Source: an uncultured Cellvibrionales bacterium (GTDB lineage: Bacteria; Pseudomonadota; Gammaproteobacteria; Pseudomonadales; Dasaniaceae). Taken from it: 64,000 nt of DNA. Of the stretch, positions 1 to 9,872 are shown piece after piece; position 1 is the first letter of the stretch, and each line of letters begins with the position of its first letter. The stretch lies in contig CAJVZD010000006.1 in the NCBI GenBank assembly GCA_913019905.1, positions 120,606 through 184,605 of the forward strand. Direction: 5' to 3'. The notes beneath the pieces are model-generated. The model was given only the letters and a program-made list of their open reading frames with translations. It was not told the DNA's origin and made no database searches. A program made the position numbers and the translations under genes.

Positions 1-215
1 ACGGCGGTCAGTTTTTCCGAGCAGAAAGTCAGTCGGACCTCATTCAGGCACATGAAGAAATTTCCCGGCTTGAACCGAGAAAATATGAAACGATTGCTTA
101 CAGCCCTAAATCGCAGCTGTTTTATTATCCGCTGGGCTTAGTCGCATTGTTATATATGATCCTCCATAGCACTTTGAGTTTGAGAGCTTTAAGTCGTCAA
201 GGCGCAGAGTCATGA
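1..215 (+). CDS. C-terminal fragment of a VWA/BatA-like membrane protein (5' end outside window)
   Basis: Open frame from base 3 (GGQFFRAESQSDLIQAHEEISRLEPRKYETIAYSPKSQLFYYPLGLVALLYMI...) ending TGA at 213-215, with a C-terminal TM segment; overlaps the start of the next Bat-like gene. Confidence 0.7.
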   Translation, partial: GGQFFRAESQSDLIQAHEEISRLEPRKYETIAYSPKSQLFYYPLGLVALLYMILHSTLSLRALSRQGAES

Positions 216-1876
216 ATGAATGGTCTGCACTCGCCGACTTTCATTTCCTACGTCCCTGGTGGTGGTTGGCAGCGATTCCCGGCTTGTTCACTTTTTATGT
301 CGTAAAAACAAGAACGCTAGAAAAATCCCAATGGCAGAATCTTATTGCGCCACACTTGCTGATAAAGTTGTTGGAAAGCAAAAAGTCTTTTGGTCTGTTT
401 CATCCCACCAGCGTCTTCTTGGTGGTGAATCTATTAACGGTTGTTGCTATGGCCGGACCCAGTTGGCAGAGGGAAATCTCGCCTTTTGCCGAAGACAATA
501 CACCTCTGTTGATTATTCTCGATGTATCAAGCAGCATGAATCAGCGCGATGTGAAGCCGAGCCGCTTAATTCGAGCAAAGCAAAAAGTTCAGGATTTGAT
601 GGCATTGCGGGCTAATTCGCCCACGGCATTAATCGCCTATTCGGGAACTGCTCATCGGGTAATCCCTTTAACTGATGACGCTAACGTTATAACTATGCTA
701 ATACAGTCATTGAATACTGAGTTGATGCCTGTTCCCGGCAAGTTTCTGGAAAAAACCATTGCTTCCATCGACAAGACAATGGGAAACAGTGGCAATATAT
801 TGGTCGTGACGGACGGTTTAGGGGCAGACAGTCTGCAAGGTTTTGGAAGCTTTTGCGCAACGTCCAGCCATCGATTTCTAATCTACAGTATTGAAGCGGC
901 GGGATTATCGTCAGCAGCTATTCCTACTGATAGTCGAGTATTGCAGGAACTCTCCGCCACCTGTAATGGTGTCTTTCAGGCAATGACCGTAGACAAAACC
1001 GATGTCGAAAGGCTCGATCGAGAATTACAGAGACACTTCACCTCTGGCGACGACAATAAACGCCCTTGGTTAGACGCAGGTTATTACGTTCTTTTTCCAC
1101 TGGCTTTTTTTACTTTGTTTTGGTTTCGCAGTGGCTGGACTCTGAACTGGGTTTTATTGGTTATCTTTGTTACGCCAGCATTTGACGGTTCTTCGTCCTA
1201 TGCCGACGACCTGGACTCTGAGGTCGAAAGTGGCATGCTTTTCCCGGCTGCTATCGCCTGGTTTAGTGAATTGTCGACCCGCACGCTTAATGATGCGAAA
1301 ACAGGGTTTCTTGACCTCTGGATGAGCAGGGATCAGCAAGGTCAATTTTTTACCAGCCGTGGGGAATTTAAGAAAGCAGCAACGGTTTTTTCGGATCCTA
1401 TGCGCAAGGGTGGCGCGTTTTATCTGGCTGAAGAATTTGATGCAGCCGCCGATGTTTTTTCGCAAATTGACAGTGTCGAAGGGTTATTTAATCGCGCGAA
1501 CGCTTTGGCGCACGCCCGGCGGTATGTCGCGGCAGTAAAGACCTATAACGGTGTGCTGGAGCGCCAACCACAGCATAGGGGAGCGCTTAAAAACAAAATC
1601 CATATTCAGGTGATCATCGACGAAGTTAATCAGATGAGCGAAGCGCAGCAACCTGAAGAGGGTGAATCTTCAAAGGAATTGGGAGGCGCGCCCAAAACAG
1701 GCGAGGGCGCAGAAAAGTTAAATTTTGACACTCAAAAAATCACACAGTATAAAGCGCAGGACATTCTCGACAATCCTGCTCTTAACGAAATATGGATGCG
1801 GCAGGTAGAGCCGGATCCAGCCAATTTTCTGCGAGTTAAGTTTTTAATGCAGCAAGAAGGGCGAAAGTCGCCATGA
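212..1876 (+). CDS. VWA domain protein with C-terminal TPR region (BatB/BatC-like)
   Basis: MIDAS-like DVSSSM motif, N-terminal and central TM segments, TPR-like repeat near 'GLFNRANALAHARRYVAAVKTYNGVL'. Confidence 0.85.
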   Translation: MNEWSALADFHFLRPWWWLAAIPGLFTFYVVKTRTLEKSQWQNLIAPHLLIKLLESKKSFGLFHPTSVFLVVNLLTVVAMAGPSWQREISPFAEDNTPLLIILDVSSSMNQRDVKPSRLIRAKQKVQDLMALRANSPTALIAYSGTAHRVIPLTDDANVITMLIQSLNTELMPVPGKFLEKTIASIDKTMGNSGNILVVTDGLGADSLQGFGSFCATSSHRFLIYSIEAAGLSSAAIPTDSRVLQELSATCNGVFQAMTVDKTDVERLDRELQRHFTSGDDNKRPWLDAGYYVLFPLAFFTLFWFRSGWTLNWVLLVIFVTPAFDGSSSYADDLDSEVESGMLFPAAIAWFSELSTRTLNDAKTGFLDLWMSRDQQGQFFTSRGEFKKAATVFSDPMRKGGAFYLAEEFDAAADVFSQIDSVEGLFNRANALAHARRYVAAVKTYNGVLERQPQHRGALKNKIHIQVIIDEVNQMSEAQQPEEGESSKELGGAPKTGEGAEKLNFDTQKITQYKAQDILDNPALNEIWMRQVEPDPANFLRVKFLMQQEGRKSP

Positions 1877-3243
1877 GGTATTTTGTCTTCCCCTGTGCAA
1901 GATTGTTAATGGCCGGGATTGTTGTGCTGTCGATCTGTATTGGTTTAGCTAGCCGCATGGCTGCTGCTGAAAATATCGATGGTCAGGGTCGAAATCAGGG
2001 CATTGGCAGTAGTGACTTACAAATTCTGCTCAATGACAATCAGTTAAGCCTAAGGGCCTTTCTATCGCCTGTTAAAAATATTACAGTAGGACAAAAAGTC
2101 ACGCTAACTATAGAAATCGCGACGACGCGGTGGTTTGCAGGCGGAACCAGAATCGGTCCATTGGATCTACATAATGTCGTCGTTGGTCCGCTCAGCGCTT
2201 TTGCGACAAATTTTTCTCGTCGTGAAAAAGGAGTCAGTTGGACGGTGCAGCATTGGACGCGAGATGTCTTCCTGCTTAACGCTGATCCCTTGACTATTCC
2301 ACCGATTGCGGTCGATATAACCGTCGCGGGAGAAAAAGGCGCTGTCATAAAGGGGCGTCTTTTTACCCAGTCACTACCGGTAAAAGCGTCAGTGCCAGCC
2401 GAAATGCAAGCGGTCGGCCAGTGGCTTAATGCAGAAGATTTTTCTATTGAAACAAGCTTTTCAAGCGCGCTTACCGAATTGCAAGTGGGCGATGTTATTG
2501 AACAGACGATTATTTCTCGAGCGGAAGGTGTGCCTGCTATGATGTTACCACCGCCCATTGAAATAACGATTGCAGGGTTAGGCCGTTACCAAAACCCTCC
2601 GGTACTGACCGATGAAACGAATCGTGGCGTTACCCGCAGTAAACGTCGGGACCTGATCACTTATGTCATCGAGAAGGCCGGACGATACACATTGCCAAAG
2701 CAAGAATTTCTTTGGTGGAATAATAAATTACAGAGAGCCGAGAAAATTAATTTCCCACAGCGAGAGATTTATACCGTTGGAACGATCTCAGAACAGGCGT
2801 CGGACGAAGATGTAGACGCGACCATGAGTACAGGTGGTCAAGGAGTCGCTGTTGTCATGGCTGCGTTCGCCGCCGTTATATTTTTACTGCTTAGTCTATC
2901 TTACTTTGTAAAATACAACGTCTGGATACAAGAGAACATCCGTCAGTTAAAACACCGGCGCCAGGTCATTACATTGTGGGCGGCGGGGGATCACACTGCG
3001 TCTATGGCGTTGTTTTATCATGGCATAAAGGACAGCGCCGCGCGGGATCGTATTGCTCCCGAGCAGGTACAAAAATTTGAACAGGTGTTGGAAAAAACCT
3101 ATTATTCCGAGAGTGCTAAAATGAAAATCCTTGAGAGCGATGTCTCTGCAAAAGACTTGTCGAGAATACTGTTTGGAACACCCATCTTGAAAAAAGGATC
3201 AAAGAACATTGCTAGCCGCAGTTCGGAGATCCGGCTGAATTAA
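1873..3243 (+). CDS. BatD-like protein (oxygen tolerance family)
   Basis: Signal peptide, beta-rich ectodomain, C-terminal TM; 4 bp overlap with the VWA/TPR gene. Confidence 0.75.
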   Translation: MRYFVFPCARLLMAGIVVLSICIGLASRMAAAENIDGQGRNQGIGSSDLQILLNDNQLSLRAFLSPVKNITVGQKVTLTIEIATTRWFAGGTRIGPLDLHNVVVGPLSAFATNFSRREKGVSWTVQHWTRDVFLLNADPLTIPPIAVDITVAGEKGAVIKGRLFTQSLPVKASVPAEMQAVGQWLNAEDFSIETSFSSALTELQVGDVIEQTIISRAEGVPAMMLPPPIEITIAGLGRYQNPPVLTDETNRGVTRSKRRDLITYVIEKAGRYTLPKQEFLWWNNKLQRAEKINFPQREIYTVGTISEQASDEDVDATMSTGGQGVAVVMAAFAAVIFLLLSLSYFVKYNVWIQENIRQLKHRRQVITLWAAGDHTASMALFYHGIKDSAARDRIAPEQVQKFEQVLEKTYYSESAKMKILESDVSAKDLSRILFGTPILKKGSKNIASRSSEIRLN

Positions 3244-3620
3244 GAGAGAGTATTTCCCTTGCTCTGTTTATCTAGTACTGCACCATGTTCAAGTCGCGTT
3301 GCTTTTTATGACCGTATTGTTGGATCGGAAAAATGCTGTGTTGGCCGCTCGGGAAAACGAACGGATGCCGCAGGACTATTTTAAGCGAGTTAAACTTGCT
3401 AGTGACATTTCGCCTCTGCACTTCACCGCTCCAATCGTTCCCGTTACTGTAACCTCTTTCGCACCTAACTTGTCTCAGAGTTTATTTCCAAATCTCAGTG
3501 GTACTCATTCGGGTGCTTTCGCAATTTTTTTGTGACACAAACTGCACATTGGCCAATTCCTCAAATGACTACTACGCTTTCGATTCAGACCAAAAATAAT
3601 TGAGTCAACAGGGAGTTCTT

Positions 3621-5117
3621 ATGCTGAACCGCAGGTCATTTTGTCAGTCAGCCATGTTTACCGCCACATCGGCCGCGCTTTTACCGATAAACCTCAGCTT
3701 AGCTTCGCCGATGACAAAAGTTATGGGCGATCTGGATGCAGTGACTATGTCGGGCAAGCAGGCAACGCTACGCCAAGCCGCCGTACAAGAGTTATCTGAT
3801 AGTTTGCGAGGCCCATTAATACTGCCCGGTAACGAGACTTACGAGTTGGCGCGACAAGTGTTAAATCCTGCCATTGATAAACGCCCTGCCTTAATAGTAC
3901 AGCCCACTGGCGTTACAGATGTTAGCTCTGCAGTACAGTTTGCACGGGACAATAATTTGGTGATCGCGGTGAAATGTGGTGGCCATAGCTCGTCGGGGAA
4001 ATCGACGTGCAATGGCGGAATGATGATTGACTTATCTCGCTTTCGCCACGTAAGAGTCAATCCAAAATCAGAGGTCGCCTACGTGTCAGGTGGCAGTTTA
4101 CTGGGGGAAATGGATCACGAATCCATGAATCATGGACTGGTGACGGTGTCTGGAACGGTGTCCCATACCGGCGTGGGTGGCCTCACAACCGGTGGTGGCT
4201 TTGGCCGTCTTGCCCGCCGTTATGGCCTGACCCTGGACAATGTTAGGGGGTTTGATATCGTCAGTGCCGACGGCAAATTGCGCCGTGCGAGCCCTTACGA
4301 AAATCGCGACCTATACTGGGGCGTGCGCGGTGCCGGAGGAAATTTCGGGGTGGTCACCTCCTTCGAATTTAACCTTCACAAAATGAACCGGAAGGTCATG
4401 GCAGGTAGTTTTGTTTATCCCATGAGCCGCCTTCGTGATGTTATGGAATTTTACAGTGACTTCTCAATGAATGCGCCCGATGAGTTACAGGCAGATTTAA
4501 TCGCTGGATACCGTCCTGGGGATACCAAAGGTTTTGTCGTATTGGCTCTTTGTTACAGCGGGCCGGGTGAAAATGTCGACAAAGTGATGGCTCCGATCAA
4601 GACGCTTGGCAAACCGGTCGCTGGAGGCATTAGATCAGTAGATTATGTGGCCTTGCAGCGCAGTGGCGATAATACGGCACCTCGGTCGACGGCGGCTTAT
4701 CTGAAAGGTGGTTTCGTGTCACAAATTACGCCGCAATTGATCGCTGCTTTAGAAGAGGCTCTACAGCCGAATCCCGACCGATCTGTGCAAATGATATTTC
4801 AGCAGGCCGGTGGTGCGATCTCCCGTGTACCCGCCGACGCGACCGCGTTCGCACATCGTTATGCTCAATACAATATGATTTTTACTGTAGGGTGGAAGCC
4901 GAACGCCTCAGCAGAGGATCATGTTCGGTCTATCAAGAAAAGCTGGAAAACCCTGATGCCTTTTACCGACGGTTTTTATGTGAATGAAGCCGATGATGAT
5001 AGTGCAAAACTGGTCAACAAAAACTATCGAGGCAACTTTGCTCGTTTGTTAGATATTAAAAAAGAATACGATCCAGACAATATTTTTCGGCTTAATGCCA
5101 ATATTCGTACTTCTTAA
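3621..5117 (+). CDS. FAD-binding oxidoreductase (berberine-bridge-enzyme-like), Tat-type signal
   Basis: NRRSF twin-arginine-like signal; CGGHSSSG and GGLTTGGGFGRLARRYGLTLDNV FAD_binding_4 motifs; C-terminal BBE-like 'NKNYRGNFARLLDIKKEYDPDNIFRLNANI'. ORF track starts at 3600 (TTG); ATG at 3621 preferred. Confidence 0.9.
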   Translation: MLNRRSFCQSAMFTATSAALLPINLSLASPMTKVMGDLDAVTMSGKQATLRQAAVQELSDSLRGPLILPGNETYELARQVLNPAIDKRPALIVQPTGVTDVSSAVQFARDNNLVIAVKCGGHSSSGKSTCNGGMMIDLSRFRHVRVNPKSEVAYVSGGSLLGEMDHESMNHGLVTVSGTVSHTGVGGLTTGGGFGRLARRYGLTLDNVRGFDIVSADGKLRRASPYENRDLYWGVRGAGGNFGVVTSFEFNLHKMNRKVMAGSFVYPMSRLRDVMEFYSDFSMNAPDELQADLIAGYRPGDTKGFVVLALCYSGPGENVDKVMAPIKTLGKPVAGGIRSVDYVALQRSGDNTAPRSTAAYLKGGFVSQITPQLIAALEEALQPNPDRSVQMIFQQAGGAISRVPADATAFAHRYAQYNMIFTVGWKPNASAEDHVRSIKKSWKTLMPFTDGFYVNEADDDSAKLVNKNYRGNFARLLDIKKEYDPDNIFRLNANIRTS

Positions 5118-5130
5118 CGGGGCCGACTTT

Positions 5131-6540
5131 TTACGCAGTTGAGTCACTGGGATGGGTTTGGTGCCAGGCAGTGACTGCTTGATAGGCAGCGCCGAGTTCA
5201 AGCAGACTGTTCTCTTGTAGTCGTCGCGCAACTAGTTGGAATCCGACCGGTGCTCCGTCAGCAGTGAAACCGCAGGGCATTGTTAAGGAAGGCGTTCGGG
5301 CGATGTTTACCGGCATGTTAAAACGAGAAACTAAAGCGGCGTTGGCCGGTGAAAGATCGTGACCGCCAATATTGGTATCTGCTGCGAGTGGAATGGGCAC
5401 GACCGGAGTGAGAATGGCAGAGACATTGTCGAATAATCGATCGAAGCTAATGGCGTATGCTTCCCGCTGGGCGATCCCAATGGCCAGTGCGCGACCGTCT
5501 ACTGTATTGCCAAATTCGAGTAATTTGCGTAAATCCGAACCGTAATCCTGCGCTCGACTCGGAAAAGTGTCGCCGTGAGCGTTGGCTACATCCGTCGCAC
5601 AAATGACCGACCAGGCACTCGCCGCAACTGAAACGTCAGGCAATTCGATCTCAACAATCACTGCTCCCTGTTCACGTAGTACGTCAATTGTCTGCAGAAC
5701 TAACCCGGCCATCGACTCGTCACCCGATTCTAATGCTTTGCGGTCAACCCCGATCCGAACAGATGTTGGCGTCGCTGAAAGTGGTGTTTTATCGGAATCA
5801 TCAGGCCATAGGCTTAGTGGGTCTCGCACATCGCCGCCCTTGATAATGTTATAAACGGCGGCGCAGTCGGCTGCGTTGCGAGCCATTGGGCCGATATGGT
5901 CAAGAGATGGACTGAGTGGAAAGACACCATGCAAGGGAACACGACCATGAGTTGGTTTCAGGCCGGTAAGGCCACAGCTCGCAGACGGGAATCGGATCGA
6001 TCCACCGGTATCTGAACCGAGAGACGCGAACGCTAAACCCGCGGCTGTTGCTACGCCTGAACCGCTGGATGAAATGCCGGTCCAGCGATCGGCAACCCAG
6101 GGATTAATGGGGGGTTCTACACTGGGGTGGTGAGTGGTATAGGCGCCTTCAGTCAACTTTACTTTACCGAGTATAACAGCGCCGGCCGCCTCTAGCCGTT
6201 CGACAACGCATGCTGATGTGCTTGCCTTGCCTTGTTTACCCAAGAATGATGTGCCTGCGAAAGTAGCTTCGTCCTTAATATCGCAAAGGTCTTTTATTGC
6301 GATGGGCACGCCGTGTAGCGGTCCGCGTGAGACTCCCGACCTCGTTTCAGCGTCTAATTCAGAAGCCTGCATCAGGGCCCGTTCCTTCAGCACGGAACAG
6401 TAAGGGCGAAGACGCGGATTGTGCGCAGCGATACGATTCAGCATCGCTTGCGTAACACCCTCACTGGAAAATTCGCCTCTTAAAATTCCTGAACCAATGT
6501 CGAGAGCGGAGAGCCAGTGCGCGGATTCAGGTAAAGTCAT
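5131..6540 (-). CDS. Amidase signature family enzyme
   Basis: GVPIAIKDLCDIK and GSDTGGSIRFPSASCGLTGLKPTHGRVP amidase signatures. Confidence 0.93.
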   Translation of the reverse strand: MTLPESAHWLSALDIGSGILRGEFSSEGVTQAMLNRIAAHNPRLRPYCSVLKERALMQASELDAETRSGVSRGPLHGVPIAIKDLCDIKDEATFAGTSFLGKQGKASTSACVVERLEAAGAVILGKVKLTEGAYTTHHPSVEPPINPWVADRWTGISSSGSGVATAAGLAFASLGSDTGGSIRFPSASCGLTGLKPTHGRVPLHGVFPLSPSLDHIGPMARNAADCAAVYNIIKGGDVRDPLSLWPDDSDKTPLSATPTSVRIGVDRKALESGDESMAGLVLQTIDVLREQGAVIVEIELPDVSVAASAWSVICATDVANAHGDTFPSRAQDYGSDLRKLLEFGNTVDGRALAIGIAQREAYAISFDRLFDNVSAILTPVVPIPLAADTNIGGHDLSPANAALVSRFNMPVNIARTPSLTMPCGFTADGAPVGFQLVARRLQENSLLELGAAYQAVTAWHQTHPSDSTA

Positions 6541-6602
6541 CTCAGGTTCTCATTTGGATTATTGTGGTAAGGTTTGCGCTGCGAGAGAGCGGACTTGCAC
6601 GG

Positions 6603-8024
6603 TTAATTTCGTCCCAGTGCCTTTAAATTTTCGTGATGTTGTGATCGATCGATTCCATACATTGAGATAAACGCAATCATGATCATCCATAAACAAAAGA
6701 GTGCCGGTGCGTACATCAATCCGAGGCTGAACACAGACTCTGCAGGCACGTCGCTTGGCACGGCCTCGCGGGGAAAATTGATCAGCGTTAACGCGGTGCC
6801 GGCAGCGACTACCCCGAGCCCCTGGACCATTTTACGAGTGAAAGTTATAGCGGCGAAAAAGACGCCTTCCGAACGACGCGACGTTTGCAGCTCACTGTGC
6901 TCGACCAAGTCGGCGATCATCGAAGCCATCAGGGTCTGATAAGTGATAATTAGAGCCACGTCAATAACCGTCACGATGGCAACAATTGGAAAAAGTATCG
7001 GGTCGCCATTGTCGGGCATTAAGTCAAACAATCGTAGTGCGACGGGTAACGGCGCGATGCTGAAAGCAAGAATTCCAATGCTGATACAACCGGCTTTTTT
7101 GCCGAACTTACGCGACACGATGGGTGAGATAACAAAGCCTAGAACGGCAGAAAGTACCACGGAAATGGAGATTATACTGATCTGTTGATTATCGAAACCC
7201 CAGTAGAAAGTTTGGATATAATAATTGAGACCGGCTGCGAGTCCGGTGCCAATAGCGCCAAATAATGCGGCTAGAAGAAGAGCGGCAAATGATTTATTCG
7301 CTAAGGTTTCCCAAAGATCAGAATAGATTCTGCGAATGGTAATCCGTGTTTTTGGCGGTGCGGGTTTTAAATGCGGAATCAAGTGGTGTGTGCCAAGAGC
7401 CGAAACCATAATTGCCATAAAAATGACTAAGCTTGCGACAAGCCCCATTTGTGAATAGCCTTCTTTATTAAACATTCCGTTGCTAATCGAGTCCGTCGGT
7501 ACCAGTAAGAATAAGGTCGCAAAAAAGGCCATTAAAGTCCCGCCGCTCCAACCAAAGAAATAGCGATAGCTCAAAGCGCTGGTGCGCTCATCATAATCAT
7601 TGGTCATTTCAGCCACCAAGGCGGAGCTGGGAACTTCATAAAGCGTAATGAGCGTTCGAACCGCGATGGCTATAACAACCAAATACCAGAAGAGGTCGTT
7701 ACCTTGAATATCGGCCGGCGGATTCCATACGAAATAATAAGAAACGGCTACCGGTATCGCGGCGAAGTACATAAATGGGTGGCGGCGACCCCATTTAGAA
7801 TGAGTATTGTCTGAAAAATATCCGATTAACGGGTCGCTAAAAGCATCAAACATCAATGCGCATAATAGAGCGAGGCTCACTAAACTGGCGTCTACACCAA
7901 TAACCGAGGAATAGAAGAACAGGAAGAAATAGTTAAAACCGCTATCTTTTACGCCGTAGGCTATCGATCCAAAGCCGTAGGCCATTTTCGTGAAAACGGG
8001 GATTCTTAGTGCATTGTCTGTCAT
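6603..8024 (-). CDS. MFS transporter, GPH (MelB-like glycoside/cation symporter) family
   Basis: About 12 TM segments; 'DAFSDPLIGYFSDNTHSKWGRRHPFMYFAAIP' GPH motif. Confidence 0.9.
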   Translation of the reverse strand: MTDNALRIPVFTKMAYGFGSIAYGVKDSGFNYFFLFFYSSVIGVDASLVSLALLCALMFDAFSDPLIGYFSDNTHSKWGRRHPFMYFAAIPVAVSYYFVWNPPADIQGNDLFWYLVVIAIAVRTLITLYEVPSSALVAEMTNDYDERTSALSYRYFFGWSGGTLMAFFATLFLLVPTDSISNGMFNKEGYSQMGLVASLVIFMAIMVSALGTHHLIPHLKPAPPKTRITIRRIYSDLWETLANKSFAALLLAALFGAIGTGLAAGLNYYIQTFYWGFDNQQISIISISVVLSAVLGFVISPIVSRKFGKKAGCISIGILAFSIAPLPVALRLFDLMPDNGDPILFPIVAIVTVIDVALIITYQTLMASMIADLVEHSELQTSRRSEGVFFAAITFTRKMVQGLGVVAAGTALTLINFPREAVPSDVPAESVFSLGLMYAPALFCLWMIMIAFISMYGIDRSQHHENLKALGRN

Positions 8025-8468
8025 GAATTTGCCTTTTGCCGTACGAATTATTGTTTTTTATTGATTTATTGTGAGACCAATTTTGAATTTCGAAAATAAT
8101 CCCGATAGCGAAAATAAACGGTTTTCACGGCACAAGCACGTTAAAAAAAATTAATCAGAACCGGATTTTGTTGTTTGCGGACCATCGGCTACGAAATGGT
8201 GAATGTTCGAGTCGTTGGTGTTAATCCTGTGTCCCCAATGCTAAAAGTTTCCGAGACTTCCGCACCGTAAATGAAGCCCGGAAAATGCAGAAAACTGACG
8301 TTCGCGACAATGGCGACCAATAATGTCGCGCGATAACGACTACATGGGTGATCAGTCTGATAAATACGCGCTTTGTGATTCGCTGTTCAGTATTTGTGCC
8401 CCAATCTCGACGACCGGGTAACCGCTTGTCCCCGTATAGAATACGAATTTAAGGAATCCCTATTTGGG

Positions 8469-9722
8469 CTATAGTGGGTTTCCATCCCGGCGCAGCTGTG
8501 ACGCTATGATTCCGTGGTCTAGTAAGAGTTCTATTACATTTCCCGAGCCAGTCAAATGGCCGGCACCGACCAGTACGAATATTGTTTGATCCTCAGTCTT
8601 TAATAGCTCGGCAATTTTATTGGCCATGCCAATATTGCGTTCATCTAATAGTCTGCGGTTCCAGGCTTTCATCGCAGGACTCACTGAGCTCGACTCGTTC
8701 ATTAGTGCCGCCAAACTTTTATCATCGGCGGTGTGCCATGCATCGACCATTTTTCCTACTATGTCGATCGCCTGAGTTTCGTTAAATACATCAGTCGCTT
8801 GCAAAGTTTGTAGATCAAACGGCATATCGGCGAGTAGCTGCAATTGAAATTCCAGAGTCTCAAGTTCCCCAATTTCTTTAGACTGCTGCATGGCGAGATT
8901 GGCATAGTGGGCGTCTATCCCCTGTTGCGGTAAAAAGCCCTGAGCCATGTATAAAGCGCTAATAACATTCAGTGCGAAACCTGCTGGTGTAAATTTTTGG
9001 ACCTGACGCCACTCAATCCCCAGTATATTCAACTCCCTTTTAGCATTGGCGAGTAGCGGCTCGGGCAGTATTTGGTCGAGTGTTTTTCCGTCAGGTAGGA
9101 ATAGGTACTGTTTTTGTAAAGACAATAGTTCCTGTGGTGAGGTCGCGGCGGGATTAACTTCCAGAACTAACAGCGAACTCTCATCAAATGCCTTGTTATA
9201 GGCGGCAGGTAAGGGGTAAAAACCTTGCTTAAAAAGATGGAAGCTACCGCCAATGTAAATGACGGCATTATTTTTCTGTAGACGCCAAACAAACGTCGGT
9301 TGACTAACGTCGCCGAGGTCTAGACGTTTTGCCAGGGCACGGCCCAGCTCAAACTCGTGGTCGTTTACTCTTACCAGTTCGCAGGGCGCGTTAATGTTCT
9401 GATGGTTTTTTTTCTGTTCGCAGTCTGCCAGGGCAGCACCGGCTGCGGGCAGCGTTCCGGGAGCTACCGAACTGCTGCCAATAACCCATTTCCCTTCCGT
9501 GTCCAACGCTATGGCAGCGGCCTTAGGACTGGACAGTTCCCGATACGTTTTTTTCCATCGATCAAATGCTTCTTCCGTCGCCTGCACTGGCAACCCCTGG
9601 AATGAGGCATTGGTGGCTAGCATATTCGTCGACGGTGACAGGGCTTTATTCTTGGATGGCGCCTGCGCACAAGCGCTTAATAATAAGCAAAGTCCGAGTT
9701 TGCTTAATGTTCCCAATTTCAT
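8469..9722 (-). CDS. TraB/GumN family lipoprotein
   Basis: Lipobox LLSAC; 'VIYIGGSFHLFKQGFYPLPAAYNKAFDESSLLVLEVNP' and 'FVLVGAGHLTGSGNVIELL' motifs. Confidence 0.88.
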   Translation of the reverse strand: MKLGTLSKLGLCLLLSACAQAPSKNKALSPSTNMLATNASFQGLPVQATEEAFDRWKKTYRELSSPKAAAIALDTEGKWVIGSSSVAPGTLPAAGAALADCEQKKNHQNINAPCELVRVNDHEFELGRALAKRLDLGDVSQPTFVWRLQKNNAVIYIGGSFHLFKQGFYPLPAAYNKAFDESSLLVLEVNPAATSPQELLSLQKQYLFLPDGKTLDQILPEPLLANAKRELNILGIEWRQVQKFTPAGFALNVISALYMAQGFLPQQGIDAHYANLAMQQSKEIGELETLEFQLQLLADMPFDLQTLQATDVFNETQAIDIVGKMVDAWHTADDKSLAALMNESSSVSPAMKAWNRRLLDERNIGMANKIAELLKTEDQTIFVLVGAGHLTGSGNVIELLLDHGIIASQLRRDGNPL

Positions 9723-9872
9723 TGAGGGGTGCCTGTGTCTGCCTTGGCATTTATAGGATTCATCTCAAATACTATGGGCTCCATTCAATCGCTTGTTAAG
9801 ACAGTGGTTTAGTTTCTATCACCCGAAAGTGTTTGATCGAGCATGACTTATCGGCTTTCCGGCTCTGTGAAA

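Noticed and set aside
2040-2558. 172-aa minus-strand ORF
   Set aside because: Lies entirely antisense to the BatD-like gene; composition looks like a shadow frame
3299-3535. 78-aa ORF after the Bat operon
   Set aside because: No recognisable domain or ribosome site; cannot be supported as a gene
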